The notes under the pieces: generated by a model
The model's database searches: none
Told to the model about the DNA's origin: nothing
Seen by the model: the letters and a program-made list of their open reading frames with translations, nothing else
Made by a program: the position numbers and the translations under genes
In this document: positions 34,603 to 47,700 of the stretch, piece after piece
Layout: every line of letters begins with the position of its first letter
Numbering within the stretch: position 1 is the stretch's first letter
Origin: Lepraria neglecta
Lineage: Eukaryota > Ascomycota > Lecanoromycetes > Lecanorales > Stereocaulaceae
Assembly: GCA_033220425.1 (NCBI GenBank)
Contig: CM065651.1
Span: forward strand, 2,418,001 to 2,482,000
DNA length: 64,000 nucleotides
Reading direction: 5' to 3'

Positions 34603-37600
34603 TCCCTAAGGATGTTTACAATAAGTTATCGTTCGATCCTAAGGGAGTATACCTGTATTATCGACGCCCGCATATAGAGCCTACTCCGGAGGGCCATACT
34701 AACTAATAGGTCGTTCCCTATAACCCCTAGCTTCTGAAGAAGTACCGTACTTATCTAAATATTAAGATCTGCGCCTCTATTAAGTCTGTATTTTACTTAT
34801 TCAAGTATGTCTATAAGGGTCCAGACTAGATAAATATTTCGGTCACTCGATTAACAACGGTGCCTTAGGGGAACCCTATACCGCCGGGGTAGTAACGGCT
34901 AGAGCCTCTATTAGTTAATAAGGTTACTAAATTCTATAAAAGTCGCTGGATAGGAAGCTTCGAGGCTTGCTGGAAGATCTTTAGGTTTAGTATAGAGGGG
35001 ATTAAGCCTTATATTAAACGGCTACAGATTTATTTACCTGAGGAGCAGCAGATTGGCGTCGATCTAGATAGGGAGACTACCGAGACTATTCTCGATAAGG
35101 ACTTATTACGCAAGATATAGTTAACGGAGTTCTTCGAGATAAATCGTCTTACTAAGGAAGCCTTAGAGAATAATTAGCCTCTGCCGTTCAGAAGAAAAAA
35201 CGGGTAACCATACCTTCTAGATACGAACCCCCTTGACTACCTGTATAACGAATTTCCTATATATTTCATATAGGATAAGAGGAAACGGATATAGTTTATT
35301 CGCGAGAAGGGGGAGGCAATTGGATATATATATATAATTAGTCCTAAGCAGGGTAATTTATACTATTGCCGACTCCTTCTCACCTACTATCGGGGGGTAA
35401 TATTATTCGATGATCTGCGGACTATTAACGGCGAGCTTCTAACGTATAAAGTGGCCTATATTTGACTTGGATTGGTAGAGAATGATAAGTACTGCGTTAA
35501 GGCACTAGAGGAAGCAAAGACTCTTTGCTTACTAGTAGTACTACGAGGTCTTTTTATAACTATTCTATTGGAACTATACCCGGAGGACCCTTTAGCGCTT
35601 TAGGAGAAATTTAAAGCAAGGTATATATCTGTTTTTATTACTATAATCGTTATTTTTCTATCTAAGTCGGACTATATTCTATATCCGGGTTAGACTATAT
35701 TCAGCCGAGTCGAACTATATTCTCTGTCCGAGTTAGACTATATATTCTAACTATTAAAATAGTATATCGGACGACTACACCCGTATATTGAATAAGTGTT
35801 TCGCCTACCGTATAGATATCCTCCAGGACCATATAGATAAACGCGTACGAGACCTAGTATTTCAAGCTGAGCAATATACTCTATATTTGATTTCTGGCTA
35901 GTTAGACTACCAGTCTACCGTCGAAAGTAGCCTCAGCCTCGAGCTATTTAACCTTCCGCCAGTTGTTATTCTATTCGATCTTCTATATAAATCGCGAATT
36001 TAGAACTATCTACTTCGCGAAGAGATATCTTATAATATTATACTAGAAGATATAGAAGTTAAATAGTAGAAGCTTAATACCGACTAACGCCTAGTAGCCG
36101 AAAAGATTATAGCGGCGGTGGATAAGAATAAGAATGATGAATTTGGTACGGGTGTACTATTCTTTTTAAACGGCGCTAGCGGTACTAGGAAGACTATAGT
36201 CCAGAATACTATTCTAAAGAAGCTCCGGTCTCAGAAGCGTGTTACTTTAGCGGTAGCGTCTTTAGGTATTACTGCGACCCTATTGGACGGTAGACGTACT
36301 ACCTATTCGCGATTCAAGATCCTATTGGACGCTGAGAGTATATCCAGTTACGACATTCAGAAAGGGACTAACCTCGCAGAGTTAATTAAGCGGGCTTACG
36401 TCATTTTCTGGGACGAAGTACCTATATAGAGTCGTTTCGCCGTTGAATACGTTAGCCGTTCTTTACAGGATCTTTATAGTAATAACGGTACTTACTTTGG
36501 TAGCAAGGTCGTTTACTTTTACGACGATTTCCGTCAGACCTTGCTAGTAGTCCCGGGGGGTACCGCAGGTATTATTATTAATGCCTATATCTAGAAGGCG
36601 GCATTCTGGGACGAGGTAACCATTCTTCGCCTTACTACTAATATACGTCTAAATAATCGAGGTCTTATCGAAGAAGGTAGGCAGCGAATAGTAGAATTTA
36701 CTAAAGCTCTCCTATATATTAGTGATAGTAAAGGTAATATAGTCGACCTAGTTACTAAGGATAAGAAGACTCCCTGGAAATATAGATACGTGCCTGAGAA
36801 TACTATAGATATACTGATCGATAAAATTTATCCTACTATTAGCAGAGATCTTCCGGACCGACGCTATCTAACTAAACGAGCAATTCTGGCTATTATAAAC
36901 AAGGATGTCCAGAGAGTAAACAACTATATTCTCGACCGTATACAGGGCGACTACTATAAATACTGGAGTTTCGATTAGGCGGTAAACCCTGAGGAAAACG
37001 AGATATTCCCTAATGAGTACTGGAATAAATTCTATAAGCCCTTACTGCCACCGTATAAGCTACGGTTAAAGGTAGAGACGCCAGTAATATTAATAAGGAA
37101 CCTAGATACACCCCGTCTCTGCAATAGGACCCGTATTCTACTTACCGAATACGGGAGACACGTCCTTAAGGGTAATATTATAGGTAGGAGTTTCGACAGT
37201 AGCGAGGTGGTCTTATACAAGATCCCTTTATAGTCCAAGGATGGCAATAAGCATATCCCTACCCCGTTCACCCGCAAGTAGTTCCCTATACGCCCTGCTT
37301 TCGTAATAACTATTAATAAGTCGTAGGGGCAGTCAATAAAGTATATAGAACTTAATCTACGGTCCCGTCCAGCGTTCACCTATAGGCAATTCTATATCGG
37401 TAACTCGCGTATTACTATGGAGTCGAACCTATATGTGATTGGTCTAGATTCGGATGACTATATTAGGTATAAGCTTATGAATAACCCGGTCTACAAATAG
37501 GTGCTGCTGTAGGTCTAGTACTCGCACAATGGTTATAGCCAATAGGAGTTTCTCGAAACGACGCTAAGCCTCTTTTAGAATATATATCAAACTCGCAGAT

Positions 37601-37620
37601 TACGGCAATCGACTTTTCAG
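34603..37620 (+). mobile_element. Helitron remnant, 3' part (rest of Rep region and PIF1-like helicase)
   Basis: Continues the Helitron of 26156-28060 after G1. Translation near 34603-34800 (PKDVYNKLSFDPKGVYLYYR, KICASIKSVFYLFKYVYKGPD) is Helitron Rep C-terminal sequence. An open stretch at 36118-36429 reads FFLNGASGTRKTIVQNT, a Walker A in which GTGKT has become GTRKT, followed by VTLAVASLGITATLL, GRRTTYSRFKI and a Walker B-like VIFWDE. Later helicase pieces lie at 36790-36978 (KRAILAIINKDVQRVNNYIL) and around 37060-37210; the end near 37390-37450 (FYIGNSRITMESNLYVIG) is close to the usual protein end. The 3' terminal hairpin and CTRR end could not be placed. Confidence 0.8.
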
Positions 37621-40019
37621 TAAGATTCGGGGTCAGATTTTGCTCGGTATAGCTATTACTCAGACTTATGAATAGCGGCGACTATATCTTAACGCTTAAA
37701 GATATCAGCTAATGAGCTTGCAGGCGTATAGATATAGATTATATTATCGTCCCGGTATGGTTTCTTTGTAAATAATCGCGATATTACTATCGTATAACCT
37801 CGCCGTTAATGGATACAAAAACAGGCATTTCGCGGACAAGGTCTCAGCCCTATGCCAAGCCCGACTTTATGGCGCGCGTGTTTAGCCAATTAGAATTTCA
37901 TAGGCCTGGCACTAGCGTAGGCCTGTAAAATATCTAGCTAACCGGCGCTGATTCCGGACCCGAGAAATAGCCGAGCGCGCGACCTTTAGGCCCGCTCCTT
38001 AGTATTAAAATCTTACTATTTTAATAACTTTAGAAGTATTAGAGTTAGAGCTTAACTTTATATATATAAAATATACTATAAATAGCGGGCTTTCTAACGC
38101 CGCTTAAATTTTCTAAATCAAGTATAAAATAAGCGAGATATAGCCGGTTTTACAGTAATCTTCTGTGAAGATTACGGGCACTAACTTGTATTATTATATA
38201 TTTTGCCTATATAGGTATAGAAGTACTATAGCTTTAATATTAGATATTAAGTATTAATTATCTTCGTCTACTCTTATAACTAGTTACCTATTACTTTCGC
38301 TAGTATAATAATAAGAATAATACCTTACTTTAGTACGCTAGTTAAATAGGCGGCGCTTTTCTCGATATATAGATAACTAATATCCTATTTATTAGCGGAG
38401 GGATATATATTATTACCGCTCTATACCTTTAATTTCGAAGGTAGGAGATACTTAGTATAATAGATTAACGCTTTAAACTATTCGAGATTTTTATAATCCT
38501 ACTTATATATTTTAAAAACCTCGTACTATTATAAGGAGAGTTAATACTTAAGGATATATATAATAAAAATCATTAGAGTCTAGTTCGAGTCGGATATTAG
38601 TATTATCCGAGTCGATAGCAGGTTTTATTAAAAGCTAGGAATAGATACGAACCTTGCTTAAGCCGGGATCGTCCCTATTAATACCCCCCCTACTAGTAAG
38701 TACGCCGGCGTATCTAAGCAGCGTAGTAGAGTTAATAAATATATAGTATAATCTTTTTTATCTTACTATTAGGGGCTATAATAGATAATAACCTACGGTA
38801 TATTCTTAATAGACCGGTTTCCCTTCTGCAGTTGGAATAATAACTCTATATACTACTATATTTTCTGAGACTATTACGGATAGTCCTCTACCTTAGTTAT
38901 ATTAATACTAGGGTAGTATTTAGTAGCGAGTAAATAATAAGGTAGAGGCTAAAGCACTTATATCCTATTATAATCCTTCTATTCTAATACCTCTATATCT
39001 TTCGTAGCTACTCTAGCTACTACTACCCTACCTATCTTAATATTATATAACCCTAGAGTCCTACCTATATAGGCTTTATTAATCTATAACGCCTTCTACT
39101 TATCCTTATATATTAAATCCCCTTCCTTTCTATTATTCTCTTCCTTATTATTTATACCGCTACTATTATCTAAGCTAGAGCTAATATCTATAGGCTCCTT
39201 TAGATTCCCGATAGACGGACTAGTATACTTATTAGTAAGAAGGGAAGGATTAATAAAAGGCTTTAGGGTAGAGGGTTTAGTAGAAGAGATAGCAGGGTCT
39301 TTGTCTAGAGAATCCTATATATTAGGGGTTTTCCCTTTAGGTCCTACTATAAGAGAAGAATAGTTTAAGTAGTAGAAGAGGGTAAAACTACCTCGGTAAG
39401 GTTAATTTAGATAGGCCGTATTGCTCTCGATAGATACTATTATACCTATTAGTTAATATCCTAACTATTAATTAACGTGGTATAACTAACGGAGTACCCC
39501 TCGTACGATACAAAGCTCGTAGCGCCGGTAACCACGTGAATATATATCGCGGATAGCATTTTGTAGATCTTCGTTTATAGTTACCTCTATAATCCTATTA
39601 GATATATAGATAAGGGTACTCCCCCGGGTATTATCTTCGGCGGTCTAGAATTTCTTAGTTTCTAGAAACTAGATTAGAGTATTATAACTAAGTTAGTCCT
39701 AGAGCTAGTTAGCGTTAGTAAGCGAAGTATTATATATAATATACCGTAGTTAGATAAGATAGAATTTATTATCGCGTATATAACTGATTCTAAGGATAAT
39801 ATAAGGTAGATAGGTATTATCTAGGGCTAGAGCTAGTATAAAGAATAGTCTAGTATAATCGGGTTACTTAGTATAGGTATTATCGTATCTAGGCTTTTTT
39901 GAACTAAATAAGTCGTAAGACTCCTCTAAAGGTCGTTTACTAGTACGTCGGTTAGCTACTCTAGGTACTTTATTAAGTAGTCTTATAAGTATATATATTA
40001 CTTCGTCTCTAAAAGGTAG
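37621..40019. other. TA-rich degraded sequence, unclassified
   Basis: About 2.4 kb of strongly RIP-altered DNA. Around 37800-37990 the composition is less altered. A perfect hairpin lies at 38155-38175. A plus-strand stretch near 38450-38570 has protein character (INALNYSRFL, SYLYILKTSYYYKE) but I cannot name a family. No complete gene. Confidence 0.4.
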
Positions 40020-40517
40020 TGTTAGCGTAGGCCACCTTAGGGTATGCTGACTAAGCAGAGCTAGAAAGGTGATTGGAAGGGTAAAGGTACTATGATCGAT
40101 CTGTCAGAGCGAAGTAACTTGTAGAATATCCGATGTTAATTGGTTGAGATGAATATTTGACTTGCTGAGTTCTCCTTGGTGCAGGACTGTCTATATATGC
40201 CCCATAGCCAAGCCATCGCATAAAACATGATACAAGGCGTATCGCATAAAACATGATACAAGGCGTATCGCATGAAGCATGATACAAGGCGTATCGCATG
40301 AAACATGATACAAGGCTTATCGCATGAAAAGCATGAAACAGGCGCATCGCAGAAAGCATGAAAACAGGCTCATTGCAAAAATGCCTTGGAGCCATCTGAG
40401 ACATGCAAACTTTTCCAACTCATCATTCCTGCCTCTCAGGACTGTGTTGAACAGCCAGCTCTCATATGTGCCAGCACTTTGTCACCAGATAAAGCTATGT
40501 AAGCTTATAATTCAACA
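40020..40517 (-). mobile_element. Family A LTR (A7), 3' LTR of a truncated copia
   Basis: 498 bp, TGTTAGCGTAGG to TTCAACA. Immediately followed on the right by CACCCCCATAAGCGC, the reverse complement of the last bases of the intact copia internal region, so it is the 3' LTR of a minus-strand copia. Confidence 0.85.
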
Positions 40518-41374
40518 CACCCCCATAAGCGCATAGTATAGCCATCACAAGTTGCTCTCGGTAGATAGACCCAAATATTTAACAAAATGATCAAATTTCG
40601 TAGCATCGAGTGCTTTTGTGAGACCATCTGCTGGTTGGTCGTTGGTAGGTATATAGCTCAGCTTGACGGTGCCATTCTGGACGTTTTGGCGGACGAAATG
40701 ATATTGAATATCGATATGCTTTGTCCGAGCATGATGCTCAGGATTTTTGGCGAGTTCGATTGCTGATTGGCTATCCGAATATAAGGTGGTCTGTTAATCC
40801 TGGCGGGGTATATCCAGCTGCTTATACAAGCATTCTAGCCAGATTTGCTCTTTAATGCCCTCCTTTAGAGCCATGTATTCGGCCTCGCAGCTAGACAATG
40901 CGACTGTCTTTTGAAGCTTGCTAGACCAGGACACCGCGCTATTCCCGAATAGGAAAAGGTAGCCGGTAGTTGATTTGCGGGTAGTATAATCGCCTCCCCA
41001 ATCAGCGTCCACGAAGCCCTGCAGAGTCAATTTCTGCGGGCAGAACTTCAAGGTGAAATTTTTCGAATAAGTTAGATATTGCCAAACTCGGTTCAGTGCT
41101 TTGAAGTGCTCGGGAGCCGGGTTGCTCATAAAACGAGCACATTACCCTACGGCAAATAATAGATCCGGTCGAGTCGACGTCATCAAATACATCAATGAGC
41201 CAATTTGCTGCTGAAATAGCTTGATATCTGCCTCGGTGGCATTCTCATCGTATTTTGTAAGGCGAATCCCTTGCTCCGCAGGTGTTTTGGTCGGTTTGAG
41301 CGCTGTTTTGCCGAATCTTTGCAGTATTTCCTCGATGAATTTCTGCTGGCTCATGCAAAGCGACTTGCTTGCTC
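40518..41374 (-). pseudogene. Truncated copia polyprotein (RT end and RNase H)
   Basis: Minus-strand copy of the C-terminal part of the copia polyprotein, nearly identical to 47785-48646. It includes the RNase H stretch VDADWGGDYTTRKSTTGYLF and SCEAEYMALKEG. At least four differences from the intact copy (CAA to TAA giving a stop before CARFM, TCA to TTA giving S to L near 41150, and two other CpA to TpA sites) are RIP-type. The 5' part is missing, cut by LTR A8 just beyond ASKSLC. Confidence 0.85.
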
Positions 41375-41758
41375 TGTTAGCGCAGGCCACCTTGGGGTAT
41401 GCTGACTAAGCAGAGCTAGAAAGGTGATTGGAAGGGTAAAGGTACTATGATCGATGTGTCAGAGCGAAGTAACTAGTAGAATATCCGATGTCAATCGGTT
41501 GAGATCAATATTTGACTTGCTGAGTTCTCCTTGGTGCAGGACTGTCTATATATGCCCCATAGCCAAGCCATCGCATAAAACATGATACAAGGCGTATCGC
41601 ATAAAACATGATAAAAGGCGTATCGCATAAAACATGATACAAGGCGTATCGCATGAAGCATGATACAAGGCGTATCGCATGAAACATGATACAAGGCTTA
41701 TCGCATGAAAAGCATGAAACAGTCGCATCGCAGAAAAGCATGAAAACAGGCTCATTGC
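41375..41758 (-). mobile_element. Truncated family A LTR (A8)
   Basis: Starts TGTTAGCGCAGG and runs 384 bp through five 26-bp units, then stops in GCTCATTGC where A9 begins. The missing part is the TGTTGAATT end. Confidence 0.8.
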
Positions 41759-42256
41759 TGTTAGCGCAGGCCACCTTGGGGTATGCTGACTAAGCAGAGC
41801 TAGAAAGGTGATTGGAAGGGTAAAGGTACTATGATCGATCTGTCAGAGCGAAGTAACTTGTAGAATATCCGATGTCAATTGGTTGAGATGAATATTTGAC
41901 TTGCTGAGTTCTCCTTGGTGCAGGACTGTCTATATATGCCCCATAGCCAAGCCATCGCATAAAACATGATACAAGGCGTATCGCATAAAACATGATACAA
42001 GGCGTATCGCATGAAGCATGATACAAGGCGTATCGCATGAAACATGATACAAGGCTTATCGCATGAAAAGCATGAAACAGGCGTATCGCAGAAAGCATGA
42101 AAACAGGCTCATTGCAAAAATGCCTTGGAACCATCCGAGACATGCAAACTTTTCCAACTCATCATTCCTGCCTCTCAGGACTGTGTTGAACAGCCAGCTC
42201 TCATATGTGCCAGCACTTTGTCACCAGATAAAGCTATGTAAGCTTATAATTCAACA
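41759..42256 (-). mobile_element. Family A LTR (A9)
   Basis: Complete 498-bp LTR. Left neighbour is truncated A8, right neighbour is gypsy G2 (AGTATAAGCCC). No matching flanks, so the A7-copia-A8-A9 block has been rearranged, perhaps by recombination between LTRs. Confidence 0.85.
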
Positions 42257-42519
42257 AGTATAAGCCCGGAGAAGATTAAGGCTATAGCTAAATAGCCTAT
42301 ACTATAGGACGTCAAAGCAGTATAAAGCTTCTTAGGATTTACTAACTTTAATAGGAAGTTTATCGAGGGCTACTCCAAGAAGGCACTACCGCTAACGGAT
42401 ATTACCAAGAAGGATATCGGATTCATATAGGGAAAAGACTAACAGAAGGCGTTTAATATACTAAAGAAGGTATACGCGGATCCACCGGTACTCTATACCT
42501 TTTAAACAAACGAGCTAGC

Positions 42520-43017
42520 TGTTGAATTATAAGCTTACATAGCTTTATCTGGTGACAAAGTGCTGGCACATATGAGAGCTGGCTGTTCAACACAGTCCTG
42601 AGAGGCAGGAATGATGAGTTGGAAAAGTTTGCATGTCTCGGATGGTTCCAAGGCATTTTTGCAATGAGCCTGTTTTCATGCTTTCTACGATGCGCCTGTT
42701 TCATGCTTTTCATGCGATAAGCCTTGTATCATGTTTCATGCGATACGCCTTGTATCATGCTTCATGCGATACGTCTTGTATCATGTTTTATGCGATACGC
42801 CTTGTATCATGTTTTATGCGATGGCTTGGCTATGGGGCATATATAGACAGTCCTGCACCAAGGAGAACTCAGCAAGTAAAATATTCATCTCAACCAATTG
42901 ACATCGGATATTCTACTAGTTACTTCGCTCTGACAGATCGATCATAGTACCTTTACCCTTCCAATCACCTTTCTAGCTCTGCTTAGTCAGCATACTCTAA
43001 GGTGGCCTGCGCTAACA
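42520..43017 (+). mobile_element. Family A solo LTR (A10)
   Basis: Complete 498 bp, flanked by CTAGC at 42515-42519 and 43018-43022, in the RNase H region of G2. Confidence 0.92.
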
Positions 43018-43858
43018 CTAGCTTATATTAAAACGGATATATTAGATCTTGCAATAGGAGTATACTTATACTAGATAAAAGACTAAAAATAGTATCTAGT
43101 TACCTACTATTCAAGGAAGATATTAGTAGTAGAATAGAACTATAATATATACGACAAGGAGTTACTTGCCGTAGTATATATACTTTAGAACTAGCGAGTA
43201 TACGCAGAAAGCTGCTCGGACTTAACCATCTTCACGGACTATAAGAACCTTCTTAACTTTATAACAATAAAGAAGTTAAATAGACGACAGGTCCGATAGT
43301 CAGAACTACTAGGTTAATATAAGTTCAAGATAACCTATACCCTAGGGAAGGATAATAGTCGAGCAGACGCCCTTAGCAGGTAATCAGACTATATAGAAGA
43401 AAAGAACGTTACAGAACGACTAATCCTAAAGAAAGAAGCCGATAGATCATTAGTACTATACTAGGTATTAGCTATAACCCTTCGTATAACAGGATCTAAT
43501 ACGACTAACAGGATCGTAAAGGCCTACGAAGATAATACATTCGCAACAATCCTAAGAAAGGATCAGCCGGATACGGTATTACTTAAATACTAGGGGAAAA
43601 CTTATCTACCTGAACAATATACAGAAGAAGTAATCAGGGATTACCACGACGACCTATTATAAGGTCATCCGGGAGTCGCCAAGACAGTAGAACTCCTAGG
43701 ATAAGGATATACGGCGCTAAAACTTCGAGCGCGCGTTGAATAATATATTAAAGAATATATTCAATACTAGCAGAATAAGTCTGCACGATATACCAAATAT
43801 GGACAAATACAATTTGTACCAGTTCCAGAATCACTATGGGACGACGTTACAATGGACT

Positions 43859-44356
43859 TGTTGAATTATAAGCTTACATAGCTTTATCTGGTGACAAAGT
43901 GCTGGCACATATGAGAGCTGGCTGTTCAACACAGTCCTGAGAGGCAGGAATGATGAGTTGGAAAAGTTTGGATGTCTCGGATGGTTCCAAGGCATTTTTG
44001 CAATGAGCCTGTTTTCATGCTTTCTGCGATGCGCCTGTTTCATGCTTTTCATGCGATAAGCCTTGTATCATGTTTCATGCGATACGCCTTGTATCATGCT
44101 TCATGCGATACGCCTTGTATCATGTTTTATGCGATACGCCTTGTATCATGTTTTATGCGATGGCTTGGCTATGGGGCATATATAGACAGTCCTGCACCAA
44201 GGAGAACTCAGCAAGTAAAATATTCATCTCAACCAATTGACATCGGATATTCTACAAGTTACTTCGCTCTGACAGATCGATCATAGTACCTTTACCCTTC
44301 CAATCACCTTTCTAGCTCTGCTTAGTCAGCATACCCCAAGGTGGCCTGCGCTAACA
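43859..44356 (+). repeat. 5' LTR of the copia element (A11)
   Basis: 498 bp with four units of the 26-bp repeat ACGCCTTGTATCATGTTTTA-TGCGAT (44050-44162) followed by a TATA box and the probable transcription start region. Confidence 0.93.
44179..44184 (+). promoter_or_regulatory. TATA box of the copia 5' LTR
   Basis: GGGGCATATATAGACAG just downstream of the 26-bp repeats and ~170 bp before the LTR end. The same block is kept in nearly all family A copies, fitting a U3 promoter placed after a repeated upstream element. Confidence 0.6.
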
Positions 44357-44368
44357 GGTTATGAGCCC
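44357..44368 (+). other. Primer-binding site, half-tRNA(iMet) type
   Basis: GGTTATGAGCCC directly follows the LTR. It is the reverse complement of GGGCTCATAACC, the anticodon-loop region of fungal initiator tRNA(Met), not of a tRNA 3' end. Drosophila copia is known to use a half-molecule of the initiator tRNA in the same way. Confidence 0.8.
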
Positions 44369-44728
44369 GGATCGACAAAAGGATACCACTTTCGACTAAG
44401 TCAGTTCTATTTCCAGTCAACGCTATACCTATTTAGGAAATATCTCCGAGTCTTGGCATTCTTGGCATTCTCGGCAAATATCGATTTTCTCTTAGCGATA
44501 TCCAGAAGTCTTGGCATCCGCGCTAGTCCTATTTCGGTAAAACCGATTTTTCTTAGCAACGACCAGGTAGATACTCTCGATCTTTTGCTAACTCTGAACT
44601 TTGATATCTCTGGAACGAATCGACCAATCTACCCCAAATTTGGACCGTGGCAGGATAGTCGCTATCTCTTTCAGGATCATCTTTCCAGGACTACGCTAGA
44701 CCAAATACGATAACCACCGATTTTCAAG
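44369..44728 (+). other. Copia 5' untranslated leader
   Basis: About 360 bp between primer site and the polyprotein ATG. No ORF precedes with recognisable features; three CTTGGCAT words occur near 44454, 44463 and 44511. It may carry packaging signals. Confidence 0.5.
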
Positions 44729-47700
44729 ATGGATCACAAATTCACCATTTCAAAGCTTAAAGGCACTGAGAACTACGAAATATGGTCCCTTCGCATGCAA
44801 TCTTTGCTTATTAAGGAGAAATGCTCGGCTTTTCTGAACCCTCCTATAGACCCTACTAAGGCCCCCGAGGATACCGACAAAGCTCTAGCTCTAATACGGC
44901 TCGCTATCGAGGATGGACCTCTTTTGCAAATTCGCAATCTCGCTACCCCGCAGGATGCATGGAATGGTCTCAAAAAGCTCTATAGCCCTAAAGGCTTTAG
45001 CTCGGAGTTCTTGCTTTTCAAAGAGTTTTTCGACACGACGCTAGCCAATTCAAGCAATTCAGCCGAAGAATATATCAATACGATTACGCGACTCACGGAT
45101 GATCTCAGTGCCAGAGACTTGAAGCTACCGGACAAGCTAATTATGGCCTGGGTGCTGAATCACCTTACTCCCGAATACGAAGGCTTTATTTCGAATATTA
45201 CGCAATCTTACCGTTCAGATAGTGCTAAATTCGACCTTCATGGGCTATTTTCGAACCTTTTGGACGAATCTAGGCGCTTAGCATATAAGGATAACGATGC
45301 ATCGCAAGTTCTAGCAGCCAAAGGCACCAAATCTACGAAGAAATGCACCCATTGCAAGAGAAAAGGGCATTATATCGAAGCTTGCTATCAACTACACCCT
45401 GAGCTTAAGCCCGGAGGCAAGGAAGACAAGGAAGGCAAGGAAGAGATGGTGACGCTTACCGAAGTCGTTTTGCCCGCTATTGAGACTGCTATGCCCGCGC
45501 TTACCCTGGATTCATGGATTCTCGACTCCGGTGCAACTACGCATATATGCTGCGATAAGACATATTTTCGCCAAATTAACTCTACTGACGCCAGAGTCAA
45601 ATGGGGTGCCGCTAGTACTATTCTAGCTAGTGGTATCGGTGCTGTGCCGCTGAAACTACCAAATTCGTCTACGGTAGTCGTTTTGCAGGATTGCCTTTAC
45701 GTTCCAGAATTTCAGACTAATCTAGTCTCTCTTGGACGGCTTATCCAGAACGGTGCTAGAATTGGTTTCAATACCAAACAATGCGATATTCAGCTACGAA
45801 ACGGTGCTAAGATTGAGGCTCTTCTGGTCGGCGGGCTATATAAATTGCCTCTGCAGACATTCCACTCAAACGAGTCAGAAATAGCTCTATCTTCAGTAAT
45901 TACGCCCTCTCTATGGCATCAGAGACTCGGCCATATCGGAACGACCCCGATACGCCATCTTTCGACTTCAGTGCAGGGGCTTGGCGTAGCCCCGGGGCAG
46001 AATTTGGCCTCTATCGACACATGCGAAACCTGCCTCAAGGGCAAATTCACAGCGCATCCGAATCATTCGGCCGCTACCACCAAATACACGGTGTTTTTCA
46101 GTCATATTTCCACCGATTTATGTGGTCCTATGCCCGTTATCTCATACAATGGATATCGATATTTCATTGCCTTTATATGCTCTGCTACCAAATGGCTAGA
46201 AATTCGACTCCTTACCAGCAAAGCAGGGGCATTGAAGGCCTTTCGAGATGTGAAAAGTCTGGTCGAAAATCAGTCAGGAGATTCGATTAAAATCGTCAGA
46301 TCTGACTGGGGTAGAGAATTCGAAAATCACGAGTTCAGCGAATACCTAACTACATGCGGCATAGTGCATGAGCATTCTGCGCCATATAGCCATGAGCAGA
46401 ACGGGCAGTCTGAGCGCTTGAATCGAACGATACTGGACAAGGCAAGGTGCCTGCTATTTCAGGCCCAAATGCCGAAAGAATACTGGTCAGAAGCAGTTCT
46501 CGTGGCAGCTCATCTATATAACCGTACACCTCACTCGGCAATCGACTACAGTACCCCCTACCAAGCCAGATTCGGCAAACAGCCAAACATAGCCTATATC
46601 AGAATATTCGGCTCATTAATCTACTCGAAGACACCGAATATCAAAAAATTGGACGAAAAATCCAAAAAGGGCTGTCTCGTCGGTTTCGGGTCTAATCAGT
46701 TCAAAATTCTCGATATGAGTCGAAATAAGACTTATTGGTCTAGAGATGTCACTATATTGGAAGGACGTTTTTCTAGCACCTCAGAAGGGTCACCTATTGA
46801 CCATTCGTCAACAATCGATATATTCGACCTTTCGAGTCCAAGTGAATCTTCAGTCCGAAATTCCCCTGAGATCTTGACTACTCCTGACTTAGCTAGCCTG
46901 GAAGATTCATCCGAGGAAGATGGTCAGCCTCAAGCATCGGAGACGGAAGCTAGACCGGATCGGGTAATCCAGACGCGCGCTAGGACTCAAGCGAGCCGGC
47001 AATTCCAGAATGAGCAAATTGACGATTCTGAAGATGAATTGGCACTTTTGGCCGGCGATTTCAGTCTGGACCCTCGCTCCTACCAGGATGCCTGCGCTAG
47101 TCCCAATGCGGATAAGTGGCAAAAGGCTATGGAGAAAGAACTGGCCGATTTGGCTAATCAGAAGACGTGGAATCTGATCGAATTACCACCGGGAGCACAT
47201 TTACTCCGCGGTCGATGGGTCTACAAGACTAAAATCGATAAAAATGGCAATATCGAGAAATACAAGGCACGATGGGTAGTCAAGGGTTTTCTGCAGAAGT
47301 ACGGCACCGATTACATCGAAACATTCTCAAATACGGTGAAACCTATGGCATATAGGACGCTTTTCGCGCTAGCCGCCTACCAAGACCTTGAGATTCAGCA
47401 GTGGGACGTCAAATCTGCTTTTCCGAACGCACCATTGAATGAGTCTATCTATGTCGAACAGCCGCATGGTTTCCAAGACCAGAAATACCCTACTCGAGCT
47501 TGTTTTCTGAACAAGGCTCTATATGGCTTGAAACAATCAGCTCGACAATGGTATATTTACCTTGCAAAATTGCTGTCGGAGCTAGGATATAGCCCAATAA
47601 CCTCAGATCAGTCGATTTTCATCAACAAATCCAATGGCATCATAGTCACATCGCATATTGATGACTTGCTTATTTTTGGGCCAGATATTCAGGCTATTAC

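Noticed and set aside
37980-38010. Helitron 3' end (CTTAG followed by T)
   Set aside because: No convincing hairpin directly before it, and the motif is too short to trust in degraded sequence.
43972-44286. Recurrent 104-codon ORF (MSRMVPRHFC...) and a ~70-codon antisense ORF in family A LTRs
   Set aside because: They span the LTR repeats and promoter, change length with repeat number and have no protein-like conservation beyond the DNA identity of the LTR.
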